From Paraphysomonas bandaiensis (lineage: Eukaryota; Chrysophyceae): a stretch of DNA of 64,000 bases. A model generated the notes under the pieces. The model was not told where the DNA came from. It did no database searches and saw only the letters and a program-made list of their open reading frames with translations. The DNA is taken from positions 78,339 through 142,338 of the forward strand of contig CBFFRP010000475.1 in assembly GCA_965644295.1 (NCBI GenBank), written 5' to 3'. This document shows, piece by piece, positions 38,094 through 53,000 of the stretch. Position numbers and translations under genes: made by a program. Every line of letters begins with the position of its first letter. Within the stretch, counting starts at the first letter, position 1.

Positions 38094-41000
38094 ATTAGGT
38101 AATTATATACATAATGGTATCATAATTTCACCAGATAATTGTTTTTATGGTTCAGTGGCATGGTCTCTACGTATTGATGAGAAGGAATGGATATCAGATC
38201 CTTCAAATATTATAAAGGATAGAATATTATTAAGAAATATTTCTTCTTCTAATGTTAATGGGGGAACGGAGTCAGAGCCCGTATACTCAGTAGATACACG
38301 CCGTCGAATGAGCTCCTCTATTGCGTGTGATACCCTCAATATTTCTGTGAAATATAGTGTTACAACGATACCCAATATATCGGACACAGTTTCCATTGAC
38401 GTGGCATCAACAGAGGAGTGGATGGTAGCTTCATTGAGCTCATCTTGCCGGATTATACGTGTTGACATTGGTACCAATAAAATCACGAATATTGCTGGGT
38501 CTGGTGTGCCAGGCTCTTTTGATGGTGTCGGAACTGCTGCATCTTTTTCGTATCCAATTGACATTATCCTCTATTTGAACGATAGTGCAGCGTTGGTCGC
38601 GGACTACTATAGCCATAGAATCCGGAAAGTTGTGTTGTCAACTCAAGAGGTCACGACATTAGCTGGTAGTTTTAGTGGCTACATGGATTCAACCGGAATT
38701 TACGCGCAGTTTCGTACTCCAAATAGTCTTGCTCTGACGTCAGATGGTAGGTATGTTACCATTACGGATTGCGCTGACAATCGAATCAGAAAGCTCGATG
38801 TACATTCAGCTTATGTAAGCACGTTGGCTGGATCAGGTGCGAGTAAAGTGATTGATGGGATTGGGACGAATGCTGCCTTCTCCTGTCCAGGGGGTATAGC
38901 TTTGTCGCCTGCTGATTCCTATGCTCTTATTTCAGGGCATACCGTGAATAGAATTCGAAAAATAGAATTATCATCACTCAAAGTAGTAACGTTAGCTGGC
39001 TCAGACTGTGCTGGGAACAGGGATGGTATAGGTACAATGGCGTGTTTTCACTCACCTTGGGGTATATCGATATCCCCTGGTGGTTCAATCGCACTTGTTT
39101 CGGACTGGGCTACAAGTGTAATTAGGAAGATAGTGTTGTCCACAGGTGAAGTGACGACAATCGCAGGTTCACCATATCATGAAGGGATAAAAGATGGAAT
39201 TGGCACGAATGCTACTCTTTCTTCCCCCTCTAAGATTGCGTGGTTTGCAGATGGTTCAAATGCTTTTATAGGAAATGCTGGTGGCTCTGCTCTTCGAGTT
39301 ATTAGTACTTTACCTACATATTATGTTGAGACACTGGCGGGGTCGGGAGTACCTGGAACAGGATCAGGTGTTGGTACCGCGGCAACATTTAATTCACCTA
39401 TAGGAGTGGATCTATCACATGATGGCTCGTTTGCGTTGGTGACAGATGGTCACAAGATCCGAAAAGTAAACTTGACATCTATCGATGTTTCAACTATATC
39501 TGGTGCAATTTCACCTGGGTTTAATGACGATATCGGACTGGAGGCTGAGTTCTACTCTCCCAGTGGTGTCGCAATCTCCTCAGACGATACGTATGCATTG
39601 ATCGCTGATAAAAGAAACAATAGAATTAGGAAACTGATAATGTCGACTGGAATGGTGTCGACACTCTCCGGTTCAGGGTATTTTAGTAGTGTCGATGGAA
39701 TTCGTACGGAATGTAGTTTTTATCTCCCTACAGGAATTACTATATCATCAGATGATCACTTTGCACTTGTTACAGAGCCGACTTTGGGGAAAATTAGAAA
39801 AGTCATAATTTCAACGGGTTATACCAATTCTTATGTTGGAATTTATCATGGAAACGTAGATGGAGTGGGGACAAATGCTCGATTTAATGATCCTCGTTTT
39901 CTTGTTCTGTCTCAAAGGAACGACTTTGCACTTGTAGCGGACAGTGGCAATCACATTATTAGAATGATTACTATTTCAACTGGTGAAGTATCGACCGTTG
40001 CTGGCACTGGCTCATCGGGTAATACCGATGGTAACTTTAACCAGGCTAGCTTTAACTTCCCAACTGGGTTGACTATATCATCCGATGATAGTTATGCATT
40101 GGTCGTTGACAACCGTAATCACAGGATAAGAAAGCTTAGTTTACAAGGTGGATTTGTGACTACTTTGGTAGGATCTGGTGACCCTGGGTGGAAGGATGGG
40201 GTAGGAGTCGAAGTGATTTTTAAGTTTCCTGCCAGTATTGTATTATCTCCTGATGACAGCTATGCAATAATAACGGACGTGGGTAACCACCGAGTTCGAA
40301 AGCTCCACATGTTGAGTGAGCCAGATTGTGAAGATTCCTTTGCTTCGTCCACAATGTCGCCAACTTTTATACCGTCCATGTTACCTTCAGTGCTTTTGTC
40401 GTCGTCACCTTCAGACGTGCCACTTTCATATTTCACCATAATTCCAACCTGTCCCACTCCTACTTTGTATCCATCAATCGTCACGAATAATACGACATTA
40501 ATTTTGAATTCATTGCCTCCAGTGGTGCCATCGTCCACCCCTTCAATGATTCCACCATGTTTTCCATCGTCATCTACACCTTCAATAGTTCACGGTTCTC
40601 CCTCATCATCTACCCCTTCAATAGTTCATGGTTCTACCTCATCATCTACCCCTTCAATAGTTCATGATTCTCCATCGTCATCCACCCCTTCAATGATTCC
40701 ACCATGTTTTCCATCGTCATCTACACCTTCAATAGTTCATGGTTCTCCCTCATCATCTACCCCTTCAATAGTTCATGGTTCTACCTCATCATCTACCCCT
40801 TCAAAGATTTCCTCATGTTTTCCATCGTCATCTACACCTTCAATAGTTCACGGTTCTCCCTCATCATCTACCCCTTCAATAGTTCATGGTTCTACCTCAT
40901 CATCTACCCCTTCAATAGTTCATGATTCTCCATCGTCATCCACCCATTCAATGATTCCATCATGTAATCCATCATCTACACCTTCTATAGTTCATGGTTC

Positions 41001-44000
41001 TACCTTATCATCTATCCCTTCAATTGTTCCTGGTTCTACCTCATCATCTACCCCTTCAATAGTTCATGGTTCTCCCTCATCATCTACACCTTCAATTGTC
41101 CATTGTTCTCCCTCATCATCTACACCTTCAATAGTTCATGGTTCTCCATCATCATCTACCCAATCAACGATTCCATCATGTAATCCATCATCGTCCAACC
41201 CTTCAAAGATTTCCTCATGTTCTCCATCATCATCTACACCTTCAATAGTTCATGGTTATCCCTCATCACCTACCCCTTCAATAGTTCATGGTTATCCCTC
41301 ATCATCTACACCTTCAATAGTTCATTGTTCTCCATCATCATCTACACCTTCAATAGTTCATGGTTCTACCTCATCATCTACCTCTTCAATGATTCCACCA
41401 TGTTTTCCATCGTCATCTACACCTTCAATAGTTCACGGTTCTCCCTCATCATCTACCCCTTCAATAGTTCATGGTTCTCCCTCATCATCTACCCCTTCAA
41501 TAGTTCATGGTTCTACCTCATCATCTACCCCTTCAATAGTTCATGATTCTCCATCGTCATCCACCCCTTCAATGATTCCACCATGTTTTCCATCGTCATC
41601 TACACCTTCAATAGTTCATGGTTCTCCCTCATCATCTACCCCTTCAATAGTTCATGGTTCTACCTCATCATCTACCCCTTCAAAGATTTCCTCATGTTTT
41701 CCATCGTCATCTACACCTTCAATAGTTCACGGTTCTCCCTCATCATCTACCCCTTCAATAGTTCATGGTTCTACCTCATCATCTACCCCTTCAATAGTTC
41801 ATGATTCTCCATCGTCATCCACCCATTCAATGATTCCATCATGTAATCCATCATCTACACCTTCTATAGTTCATGGTTCTACCTTATCATCTATCCCTTC
41901 AATTGTTCCTGGTTCTACCTCATCATCTACCCCTTCAATAGTTCATGGTTCTCCCTCATCATCTACACCTTCAATTGTCCATTGTTCTCCCTCATCATCT
42001 ACACCTTCAATAGTTCATGGTTCTCCATCATCATCTACCCAATCAACGATTCCATCATGTAATCCATCATCGTCCAACCCTTCAAAGATTTCCTCATGTT
42101 CTCCATCATCATCTACACCTTCAATAGTTCATGGTTATCCCTCATCACCTACCCCTTCAATAGTTCATGGTTATCCCTCATCATCTACACCTTCAATAGT
42201 TCATTGTTCTCCATCATCATCTACACCTTCAATAGTTCATGGTTCTACCTCATCATCTACCTCTTCAATGATTCCACCATGTTTTCCATCGTCATCTACA
42301 CCTTCAATAGTTCACGGTTCTCCCTCATCATCTACCCCTTCAATAGTTCATGGTTCTACCTCATCATCTACCCCTTCAATTGTTCATGATTTTCCATCGT
42401 CATCCACCCCTTCAATGATTCCACCATGTTTTCCATCGTCATCTACACCTTCAATAGTTCATGGTTATCCCTCATCATCTACACCTTCAATAGTTCATGG
42501 TTCTACCTCATCATCTACACCTTCAATAGTTCATGGTTCTACCTCATCATCTACCCCTTCAATGATTCCACCATGTTCTCCATCATCATCTACACCTTCA
42601 ATAGTTCATGGTTCTCCCTCATCATCTACCCCTTCAATAGTTCATGGTTCTACCTCATCATCTACCCCTTCAATTGTTCATGATTCTCCATCGTCATCCA
42701 CCCCTTCAATGATTCCACCATGTTTTCCATCGTCATCTACCCCTTCAATAGTTCACGGTTCTCCCTCATCATCTACCCCTTCAATAGTTCATGGTTCTAC
42801 CTCATCATCTACCCCTTCAATTGTTCATGATTCTCCATCGTCATCCACCCATTCAATGATTCCACCATGTTTTCCATCGTCATCTACACCTTCTATAGTT
42901 CATGGTTCTCCATCATCATCTACCCCTTCAATAGTTCATGGTTCTACCTCATCATCTACCCCTTCAATTGTTCATGATTCTCCATCGTCATCCACCCATT
43001 CAATGATTCCATCATGTAATCCATCGTCATCTACACCTTCAATAGTTCATGGTTATCCCTCATCATCTACACCTTCAATAGTTCATGGTTCTACCTCATC
43101 ATCTACACCTTCAATAGTTCATGGTTCTACCTCATCATCTACCCCTTCAATGATTCCACCATGTTCTCCATCATCATCTACACCTTCAATAGTTCATGGT
43201 TCTCCCTCATCATCTACCCCTTCAATAGTTCATGGTTCTACCTCATCATCTACCCCTTCAATTGTTCATGATTCTCCATCGTCATCCACCCCTTCAATGA
43301 TTCCACCATGTTTTCCATCGTCATCTACCCCTTCAATAGTTCACGGTTCTCCCTCATCATCTACCCCTTCAATAGTTCATGGTTCTACCTCATCATCTAC
43401 CCCTTCAATTGTTCATGATTCTCCATCGTCATCCACCCATTCAATGATTCCACCATGTTTTCCATCGTCATCTACACCTTCTATAGTTCATGGTTCTCCA
43501 TCATCATCTACCCCTTCAATAGTTCATGGTTCTACCTCATCATCTACCCCTTCAATTGTTCATGATTCTCCATCGTCATCCACCCATTCAATGATTCCAT
43601 CATGTAATCCATCGTCATCTACACCTTCAATAGTTCATTGTTCTCCATCATCATCTACCCCTTCAATTGTTCATGGTTCTACCTCATCATCTACCCCTTC
43701 AATTGTTCATGATTCTCCATCGTCATCCACCCCTTCAATGATTCCACCATGTTTTCCATCGTCATCTACCCCTTCAATAGTTCACGGTTCTCCCTCATCA
43801 TCTACCCCTTCAATAGTTCATGGTTCTACCTCATCATCTACCCCTTCAATTGTTCATGATTCTCCATCGTCATCCACCCATTCAATGATTCCACCATGTT
43901 TTCCATCGTCATCTACACCTTCTATAGTTCATGGTTCTCCATCATCATCTACCCCTTCAATAGTTCATGGTTCTACCTCATCATCTACCCCTTCAATTGT

Positions 44001-47000
44001 TCATGATTCTCCATCGTCATCCACCCATTCAATGATTCCATCATGTAATCCATCGTCATCTACACCTTCAATAGTTCATTGTTCTCCATCATCATCTACC
44101 CCTTCAATTGTTCATGGTTATCCCTCATCACCTACCCCTTCAATAGTTCATGGTTATCCCTCATCATCTACACCTTCAATAGTTCATTGTTCTCCATCAT
44201 CATCTACACCTTCAATAGTTCATGGTTCTACCTCATCATCTACCTCTTCAATGATTCCACCATGTTTTCCATCGTCATCTACACCTTCAATAGTTCACGG
44301 TTCTCCCTCATCATCTACCCCTTCAATAGTTCATGGTTCTACCTCATCATCTACCCCTTCAATTGTTCATGATTTTCCATCGTCATCCACCCCTTCAATG
44401 ATTCCACCATGTTTTCCATCGTCATCTACACCTTCAATAGTTCATGGTTATCCCTCATCATCTACACCTTCAATAGTTCATGGTTCTACCTCATCATCTA
44501 CACCTTCAATAGTTCATGGTTCTACCTCATCATCTACCCCTTCAATGATTCCACCATGTTCTCCATCATCATCTACACCTTCAATAGTTCATGGTTCTCC
44601 CTCATCATCTACCCCTTCAATAGTTCATGGTTCTACCTCATCATCTACCCCTTCAATTGTTCATGATTCTCCATCGTCATCCACCCCTTCAATGATTCCA
44701 CCATGTTTTCCATCGTCATCTACCCCTTCAATAGTTCACGGTTCTCCCTCATCATCTACCCCTTCAATAGTTCATGGTTCTACCTCATCATCTACCCCTT
44801 CAATTGTTCATGATTCTCCATCGTCATCCACCCATTCAATGATTCCACCATGTTTTCCATCGTCATCTACACCTTCTATAGTTCATGGTTCTCCATCATC
44901 ATCTACCCCTTCAATAGTTCATGGTTCTACCTCATCATCTACCCCTTCAATTGTTCATGATTCTACATCGTCATCCACCCATTCAATGATTCCATCATGT
45001 AATCCATCGTCATCTACACCTTCAATAGTTCATTGTTCTCCATCATCATCTACCCCTTCAATTGTTCATGGTTCTACCTCATCATCTACCCCTTCAATTG
45101 TTCATGATTCTCCATCGTCATCCACCCCTTCAATGATTCCACCATGTTTTCCATCGTCATCTACACCTTCAATAGTTCACGGTTCTACCTCATCATCTAC
45201 ACCTTCAATAGTTCATGGTTCTACCTCATCATCTACCCCTTCAAAGATTTCCTCATGTTTTCCATCGTCATCTACACCTTCAATAGTTCACGGTTCTCCC
45301 TCATCATCTACCCCTTCAATAGTTCATGGTTCTACCTCATCATCATCTACCCCTTCAATTGTTCATGATTCTACCTCATCATCTACCCCTTCAATTGTTC
45401 ATGATTCTCCATCGTCATCCACCCATTCAATGATTCCATCATGTAATCCATCATCTACACCTTCTATAGTTCATGGTTCTCCATCATCATCTACCCCTTC
45501 AATAGTTCATGGTTCTACCTCATCATCTACCCCTTCAATTGTTCATGATTCTCCATCGTCATCCACCCATTCAATGATTCCACCATGTTTTCCATCGTCA
45601 TCTACACCTTCAATAGTTCACGGTTCTACCTCATCATCTACACCTTCAATTGTTCATGGTTCTACCTCATCATCTACCCCTTCAATTGTTCATGATTCTC
45701 CATCGTCATCCACCCCTTCAATGATTCCACCATGTTTTCCATCGTCATCTACACCTTCAATAGTTCATGGTTCTACCTCATCATCTACACCTTCAATAGT
45801 TCATGGTTCTACCTCATCATCTACCCCTTCAAAGATTTCCTCATGTTTTCCATCGTCATCTACACCTTCAATAGTTCACGGTTCTCCCTCATCATCTACC
45901 CCTTCAATAGTTCATGGTTCTACCTCATCATCATCTACCCCTTCAATTGTTCATGATTCTACCTCATCATCTACCCCTTCAATTGTTCATGATTCTCCAT
46001 CGTCATCCACCCATTCAATGATTCCATCATGTAATCCATCATCTACACCTTCTATAGTTCATTGTTCTCCATCATCATCTACCCCTTCAATAGTTCATGG
46101 TTCTACCTCATCATCTACCCCTTCAATTGTTCATGATTCTCCATCGTCATCCACCCATTCAATGATTCCATCATGTAATCCATCATCTACACCTTCTATA
46201 GTTCATTGTTCTCCATCATCATCTACCCCTTCAATAGTTCATGGTTCTACCTCATCATCTACCCCTTCAATTGTTCATGATTCTCCATCGTCATCTACAC
46301 CTTCAATAGTTCATGTTTCTCCATCATCGTCCAATCCTTCAAAGATTTCCTCATGTTCTCCATCATCATCTACACCTTCAATAGTTCATGGTTCTCCATC
46401 ATCATCTACCCAATCAATGATTCCATCATGTAATCCATCATCGTCCAACACTTCAAAGATTTCCTCATATTCTCCATCATCATCTACCCCTTCAATAGTT
46501 CATGGTTCTACCTCATCATCTACCCCTTCAATAGTTCATGGTTATCCCTCATCACCTACCCCTTCAATAGTTCATGGTTATCCCTCATCATCTACACCTT
46601 CAATAGTTCATTGTTCTCCATCATCATCTACACCTTCAATAGTTCATGTTTCTCCATCAGCGTCCAATCCTTCAAAGATTTCCTCATGTTCTCCATCATC
46701 ATCTACACCTTCAATAGTTCATGGTTCTCCATCATCATCTACTCAATCAACGATTCCATTATGTAATCCATCATCGTCCAACCCTTCAAAGATTTCCTCA
46801 TGTTCTCCATCATCATCTACACCTTCAATAGTTCATGGTTATCCCTCATCACCTACCCCTTCAATAGTTCATGGTTATCCCTCATCATCTACACCTTCAA
46901 TAGTTCATTGTTCTCCATCATCATCTACACCTTCAATAGTTCATGTTTCTCCATCATCGTCCAATCCTTCAAAGATTTCCTCATGTTCTCCATCATCATC

Positions 47001-50000
47001 TACACCTTCAATAGTTCATGGTTCTCCATCATCATCTACCCAATCAATGTTTCCATCATGTAATCCATCATCGTCCAACCCTTCAAAGATTTCCTCATAT
47101 TCTCCATCATCATCTACCCCTTCAATAGTTCATGTTTCTCCATCATCTACCCCTTCAATAGTTCATGTTTCTCCATCATCTACCCCTTCAATAGTTCATG
47201 GTTCTACCTCATCATCTACCCCTTCAATAGTTCATGGTTCTCCATCATCATCTGCCCAATCAATGATTCCATCATGTAATCCATCATCGTCCAACCCTTC
47301 AAAGATTTCCTCATGTTCTCCATCATCATCTACACCTTCAATAGTTCATGGTTATCCCTCATCATCTACCCCTTCAATAGTTCATGGTTATCCCTCATGT
47401 AATTCATCATCATCCAACCCTTCTATAGTTCCATCATCATCTATCCCTTCAATGGATCCATCATGTTTTCCGTCATCATCTACCCCTTCAATGATTCCAT
47501 CATGTAATCCATCATCATCCAACCCTTCAATGGGTCCATCATGTTCCCCGTCATCATCTACACCTTCTATAGTTCCATCATGTTCTCCGTCATCGTCTAT
47601 CCCTTCAATGATTCCAACATGCAATCCATCATCATCTTCCCCTTCTATGCTACCATCATCATCTACCCCTTCAATGATTCCATCATGTAATCCATCATCA
47701 TCCAACCCTTCTATTGTTCCATCATCATCTATCCCTTCAATGGATCCATCATGTTTTCCGTCAGCATCTATCCCTTCAATGGGTCCATCATGTTCCCCGT
47801 CATCATCTACACCTTCAATGATTCCATTATGTTCTCCGTCATCGTCTATCCCTTCAATGATTCCATCATGCAATCCATCATCATCTACCCCTTCAATGAT
47901 TCCATCATGTAATCCATCATCATCCAACCCTTCAATGGATCCATCATGTAATTCGTCATCATCTACACCTTCTATAGTTCCATCATGTTCTCCGTCATCG
48001 TCTATCCCTTCAATGATTCCAACATGCAATCCATCATCATCTACCCCGTCAATGATTCCATCATGTAATCCATCATCATCCAACCCTTCTATAGTTCCAT
48101 CATCATCTATCCCTTCAATGGATCCAACATACAATCCGTCATCATCTACACCTTCAATGATTCCATCATGTAGTCCGTCATCATCTACCCCTTCAATGAT
48201 TCCATCATGTAATCCATCATCATCCAACCCTTCTATTGTTCCATCATCATCTATCCCTTCAATGAATCCATCATGTTTTCCATCATCATCTACATCTTCT
48301 ATAGTTCCATCATGTTCTCCGTCATCGTCTATCCCTTCAATGATTCCAACATGCAATCCATCATCATCCAACCCTTCTATAGTTCCATCATCATCTACAC
48401 CTTCAATGATTCCATCATGTTTTCCGTCAACGTCTACCCCTTCAATGATTCCATCATGTAATCCATCATCATCCAACCCTTCTATAGTTCCATCATCATC
48501 TACACCTTCAATGATTCCATCGTGTTTTCCGTCAACGTCTACCCCTTTAATGATTCCATCATGTTTTCCGTCATCATCTTCCCCTTCAACGAGTCCACCA
48601 TGTAATCCGTCATCATCTATCCCTTCAATGGGTCCATCATGTAATCCGTCATCATCTACACCTTCTATAGTTCCATCATGTTCTCCGTCATCGTCTATCC
48701 CTTCAATGATTCCATCATGTTTTCCGTCATCATCTACCCCTTCAATGATTCCATCATGTAATCCATCATCATCTATCCCTTCAATAATTCCAACATTCAA
48801 TCCATCATCGTTTTCCCCTTCAACGATTCCATCATTCAATTCATCATCATCATCCAACCCTTCAATGGTTCCATCATCATCTATCCCTTCAATGGATCCA
48901 TCATGTTTTCCGTCAACATCTATCCCTTCGATGATTCCATCATGTAGTCCATCATCATCTATCCCTTCAATGGATCCATCATGTAATCCATCTTCATTCA
49001 TCCCTTCAATGGTTCCATCATGTAATCCGTTATCATCTACACCTTCAATGATTCCATCACCAACAACATCACCTACAAGACTTCCTACATCTTCACCAAC
49101 TAATATTCCTACTAAGGTACCGACATCATCACCAACTTACCGACCAACATGCGCGCCAGTTCCTACAGTTACGCACTATCCAACTTTGCCACCAACACTC
49201 TCCATGAGGCCTACATGTGTACCTTCTGTATCTCCGTCGATATCATTCATGACGCTGTGGAAAGAGAAATATGATGCATATATCAATGGCATTGATCTGG
49301 GAGCGAGAAGTACATTTGCGAGCTTAGTAGTCAAAGGTGAACGCGGGTATGGCACATGTGGCGAGTGGGAAGTCTTCGTCAATGACGATATTGCGACAGC
49401 GTTGATTACCTATACAGCTTCTACTCTCAGTATGATATCGACAGTAGACTATTCAGCTGACCTGGAATCAGTGACTGTGACTTGTAACGATAGTGCAACT
49501 GCTGCTGATATTGTGACTACACTTATGTCAGTGTCCAAGGCAACCGTGTCTTCATCCATATCTTTCAAGTGTCATGATACGAGTTGGATGGTGGGCCGTT
49601 GTGGGAGCCTGACTTCTACATTCCTGTGTGCGAACTGTACCGCCTCTCCGTGCACGCCATCAACTGTTAAACCATCTGCGATCATATACGATAGTCCATG
49701 TAATGAGGTTGAAACCCCCCTGTTTCCTACGATATTAAACATATTGCACATAGAATTTACCGAGTTATCAGTGGCATCTGATATATTGAGCGTAACTGTA
49801 TCCAGCACAACTCACTCGATTACGGCCACAGTGGCTGTCGATGTACCGGAAGGATCTCTCGTTTGCTCAGCGTACTTAGCATCGGATTCATTTGTTCCGT
49901 CTACTGTTGATACTCTTCTTCTTCGCAATGATTTGATATCGATAACTTCCACGACTGTGTCGTTTATCATCGGGGGTTTAATTGCGTCTTCAGATTATGA

Positions 50001-53000
50001 TGTATACTGTGCTACGTACTCTGCACTAGATACACCAATGGATTATGATCTAATGCGTGAGACCAAATCAGCGGCAAGGACGGCATGCTGCCGAACCTTA
50101 AATGTTGAATTGATTGCGACTTCGTACTCGAGTGTAGAAGACACGGCAGTTGCATTGAAGCTCGATGCTGGTGATGTAGTGCCCAATGACTTGAATGTAT
50201 CGTTGGCTGCCTTTCAAAACTCAACAGTATATCCGTTTGTCCCATCGTCTGTGGTTTTCACTTCATCTACTGTTGAGTATGTGGCGTATATTCGCCAGAA
50301 CGCTGGTGTGTATGACTTGGCATTTACAATGTCGGGATTATCGGCAAGTGATTATGTCATTTCCTATACTCCTGCAAGTTTTATCACTGTGCTTGCTGTT
50401 GATGCGGAACCTGCGGTTCCAGTATTGATGTCAGCGACGTTTTCTAATGATGGAACTAAGATAATACTGCTCTTTGATGCACCCACCAATCGTGCAGGAT
50501 ATACCAATAATTTCAACTGCATTGATGTGTTTTCTTTTCCGGGTATTCAGAAGGACACAAGATGTCTATGGGTTGATGATTCAAGAGTGTCGATATATCC
50601 TGGGGCGAGTGGAGTTGTTGGTGTGTCTGATGTAATTACATTGCAAGCGAATAAGATTCGAGCTAAATGTAAAGTGCTAAATAACAGTCCTGCGTGTAGT
50701 ACGTGGCAGTTTAGTTCGTTGACCTCTATCAGAATACATGCTCCGCAAACGCCTCTTGTTCCCATATTATCGATTATATCGCCTTCTCAGATCGGGCCAT
50801 GTGACTCACTACCCCTAGATATTTCTGGATCCAAGGGTTCTGGAGGGCGCTCCTTTGTGAATGTATCGTTTAATGTTTATGGAATTCACGAGAATGTTTC
50901 CTTGGTCACTACCTATTTAAACGCCAATTACGAAGCATCAGGCGTCTTAACAGTGCCACAGGCCTTACTGTATCCAGGATTCGCATACAGTATTACAGTA
51001 GTTATGTGCAATTTTATCGGTGGCTGTGGGAGGTCAACGCACTCTTTTGTTGTTTCTTCATCTGAAAATGTTCCTGTAGTATCTTTGAATTCTAAGAAGC
51101 TGAGGTTGCAGTACAGATATTCGTCGCTATCAGTCACTGGTCAAGCGTACACCTCCGTATGTGGTGGGGCGACCAGCACTGCGAATATGCAATATTCTTG
51201 GAAAATATTTGCACAAGGGACCCCTCTCAGCTTAGTTTCTCAATCGAGCGACCCGCGGACGTTCAAGTTGTTGCCTTACACTCTGGAAGTGGGGACTGTG
51301 TATACTGTAACCCTGACAGCACAACACACGGAGTCGTTGAAGTATTCCTCTGCCTCGGTTTCTGTGACAGTGGTCAAAGGGTTGGTCGTTGCGAAGGTGT
51401 CTGGATCATCTAGTAGGGGTGTTCGAACGGATAGCTCAGTAAATGTGGATGCGTCTGGTAGCTACGATGAAGATAATAACGAAGCCACAGGTGTCGGTGC
51501 TGGATTGTCGTTTGCCTTCAGCTGTGCACAAACCTATCCATCATACAAAGCCAACAGCGACCTGGTTATATCAGCTATTTCACCATCACAGGTGTCAGTA
51601 TCTGTACCTCAGAATTCCAGCGATGAGATGATTGATAGCGTGCACCAGCTGACAGTGAAAGTTGTTCACACGAAAGATTTTCGATCTTCCACTGCAACAG
51701 TTATAATCACTGTACTTCCATCGCTGGCCCCATTGGTGACACTTTCATCTTCAAGCGGGACTCGAATCAACCCCTCTCAGAAGTTCAAACTACTTGCCAC
51801 CGTGGAAGTTGCCGCTGGTGGTACAGCAACTTGGTCTGTTGACGACCCATCAATACATCTGCAATCGGTTTCACTGTCCGAAGTGACGAAAGCGATAGCA
51901 ACTCCCGCGTCTTCTCGGGAAGTGTATACATTGAGTCTGGTGTTACCACCGAATACTTTACCCCAGGAGTCGACGTTTAGCTTCCAACTTGCATGCAGCC
52001 TAGACACGGGGTACTCTGCAACTGCTGCCATTACGATATCGACCAATTCTCCTCCATATCCGGGTAGCTACTCTGTTTCACCATCTACAGGGACCATGCT
52101 TGTCACGGAATTCACATTTTCGGCTTCAAAGTGGGAAGATTCTGATATTCCGTTATCTTACGAATTCGCATATCAAGGCTCATCTGGAGCATATCTTGTT
52201 CACCGGTCTCGGTTGGAGCTCTCTTATGTGTCTACAGATTTGCCTGCGGGGAAGGATTCTGCGGATTTCATGCTTAGCACGAGATTGCAAGTTTTTGACA
52301 TTCTTGATGCCAAGATTGCTTCCTATAGCTCTGTGGAGGTAAAGATGCAGGAACTTTCTGCAGAGGACAAACAAAACTATCTCACAGATGCCCTTGCAAA
52401 CTCCAATGGCTATGCTGATGAGATGAAAAAAGCTATTGCAACCACAGCCTCAATTTTAAACAGTGTGAATTGCTCTTCCGCGCCTAACTGTACTAATCTG
52501 AATCGATTTGACTGCACGACAACTGCGAGTACATGTGGAGAGTGTTTGGAAGGGTACGCTGGAGAAAGTGGTCATGCGAATACGTACTGTTTACACTTGA
52601 GCGATGATACGAGAAGACGCCTTTCAGTGGGATCGTCAAATCCGACATCGTGCACCCGAAACAGTGACTGTGACTCGACGCAGTGGGAAGTGTGCGATTC
52701 CAATGTATGTGTTGTCATGCCTAAGGACTGTCCAGGAGATTGTTCGTATTCTGGGTATTGCCAATATGTGTCTGTATACGACGTTAATGTCACGTACACC
52801 ACTTGCAATGTGCTGAGTGTTCACTGTAAAGCCATCTGTGCTTGTTACGATGGCTTCACTGGTCATTCGTGTGAGTACAGCGTAGATGAATTTAATCAGA
52901 CTTTACAAACACGACATCAGCTTGCGGAAGCGATTCGTAGTGTGTCGCTTCTGGAAGATCCGTCAGCAGATACTCTTGTCTCTTGGATAGAAGGTTTGGC

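Noticed and set aside
38093-38145. Possible 36-nt intron (GTAATT…CACCAG) just after the paralog 3 signal peptide
   Set aside because: Shorter than any other intron seen here and not needed, since the frame is open through it.
40704-46000. Many short plus-strand frames beginning MFSIVIYTFNSS
   Set aside because: Out-of-frame translations of the 33-nt stalk unit of paralog 3.
47388-49001. 537-codon antisense open frame with DDDG/EGID repeats opposite the paralog 3 stalk
   Set aside because: It follows entirely from the repeat composition of the coding strand; no start context, domain or splice evidence.
40345-49070. CRISPR-like regular array
   Set aside because: Units are contiguous coding repeats without unique spacers, in a eukaryotic gene.
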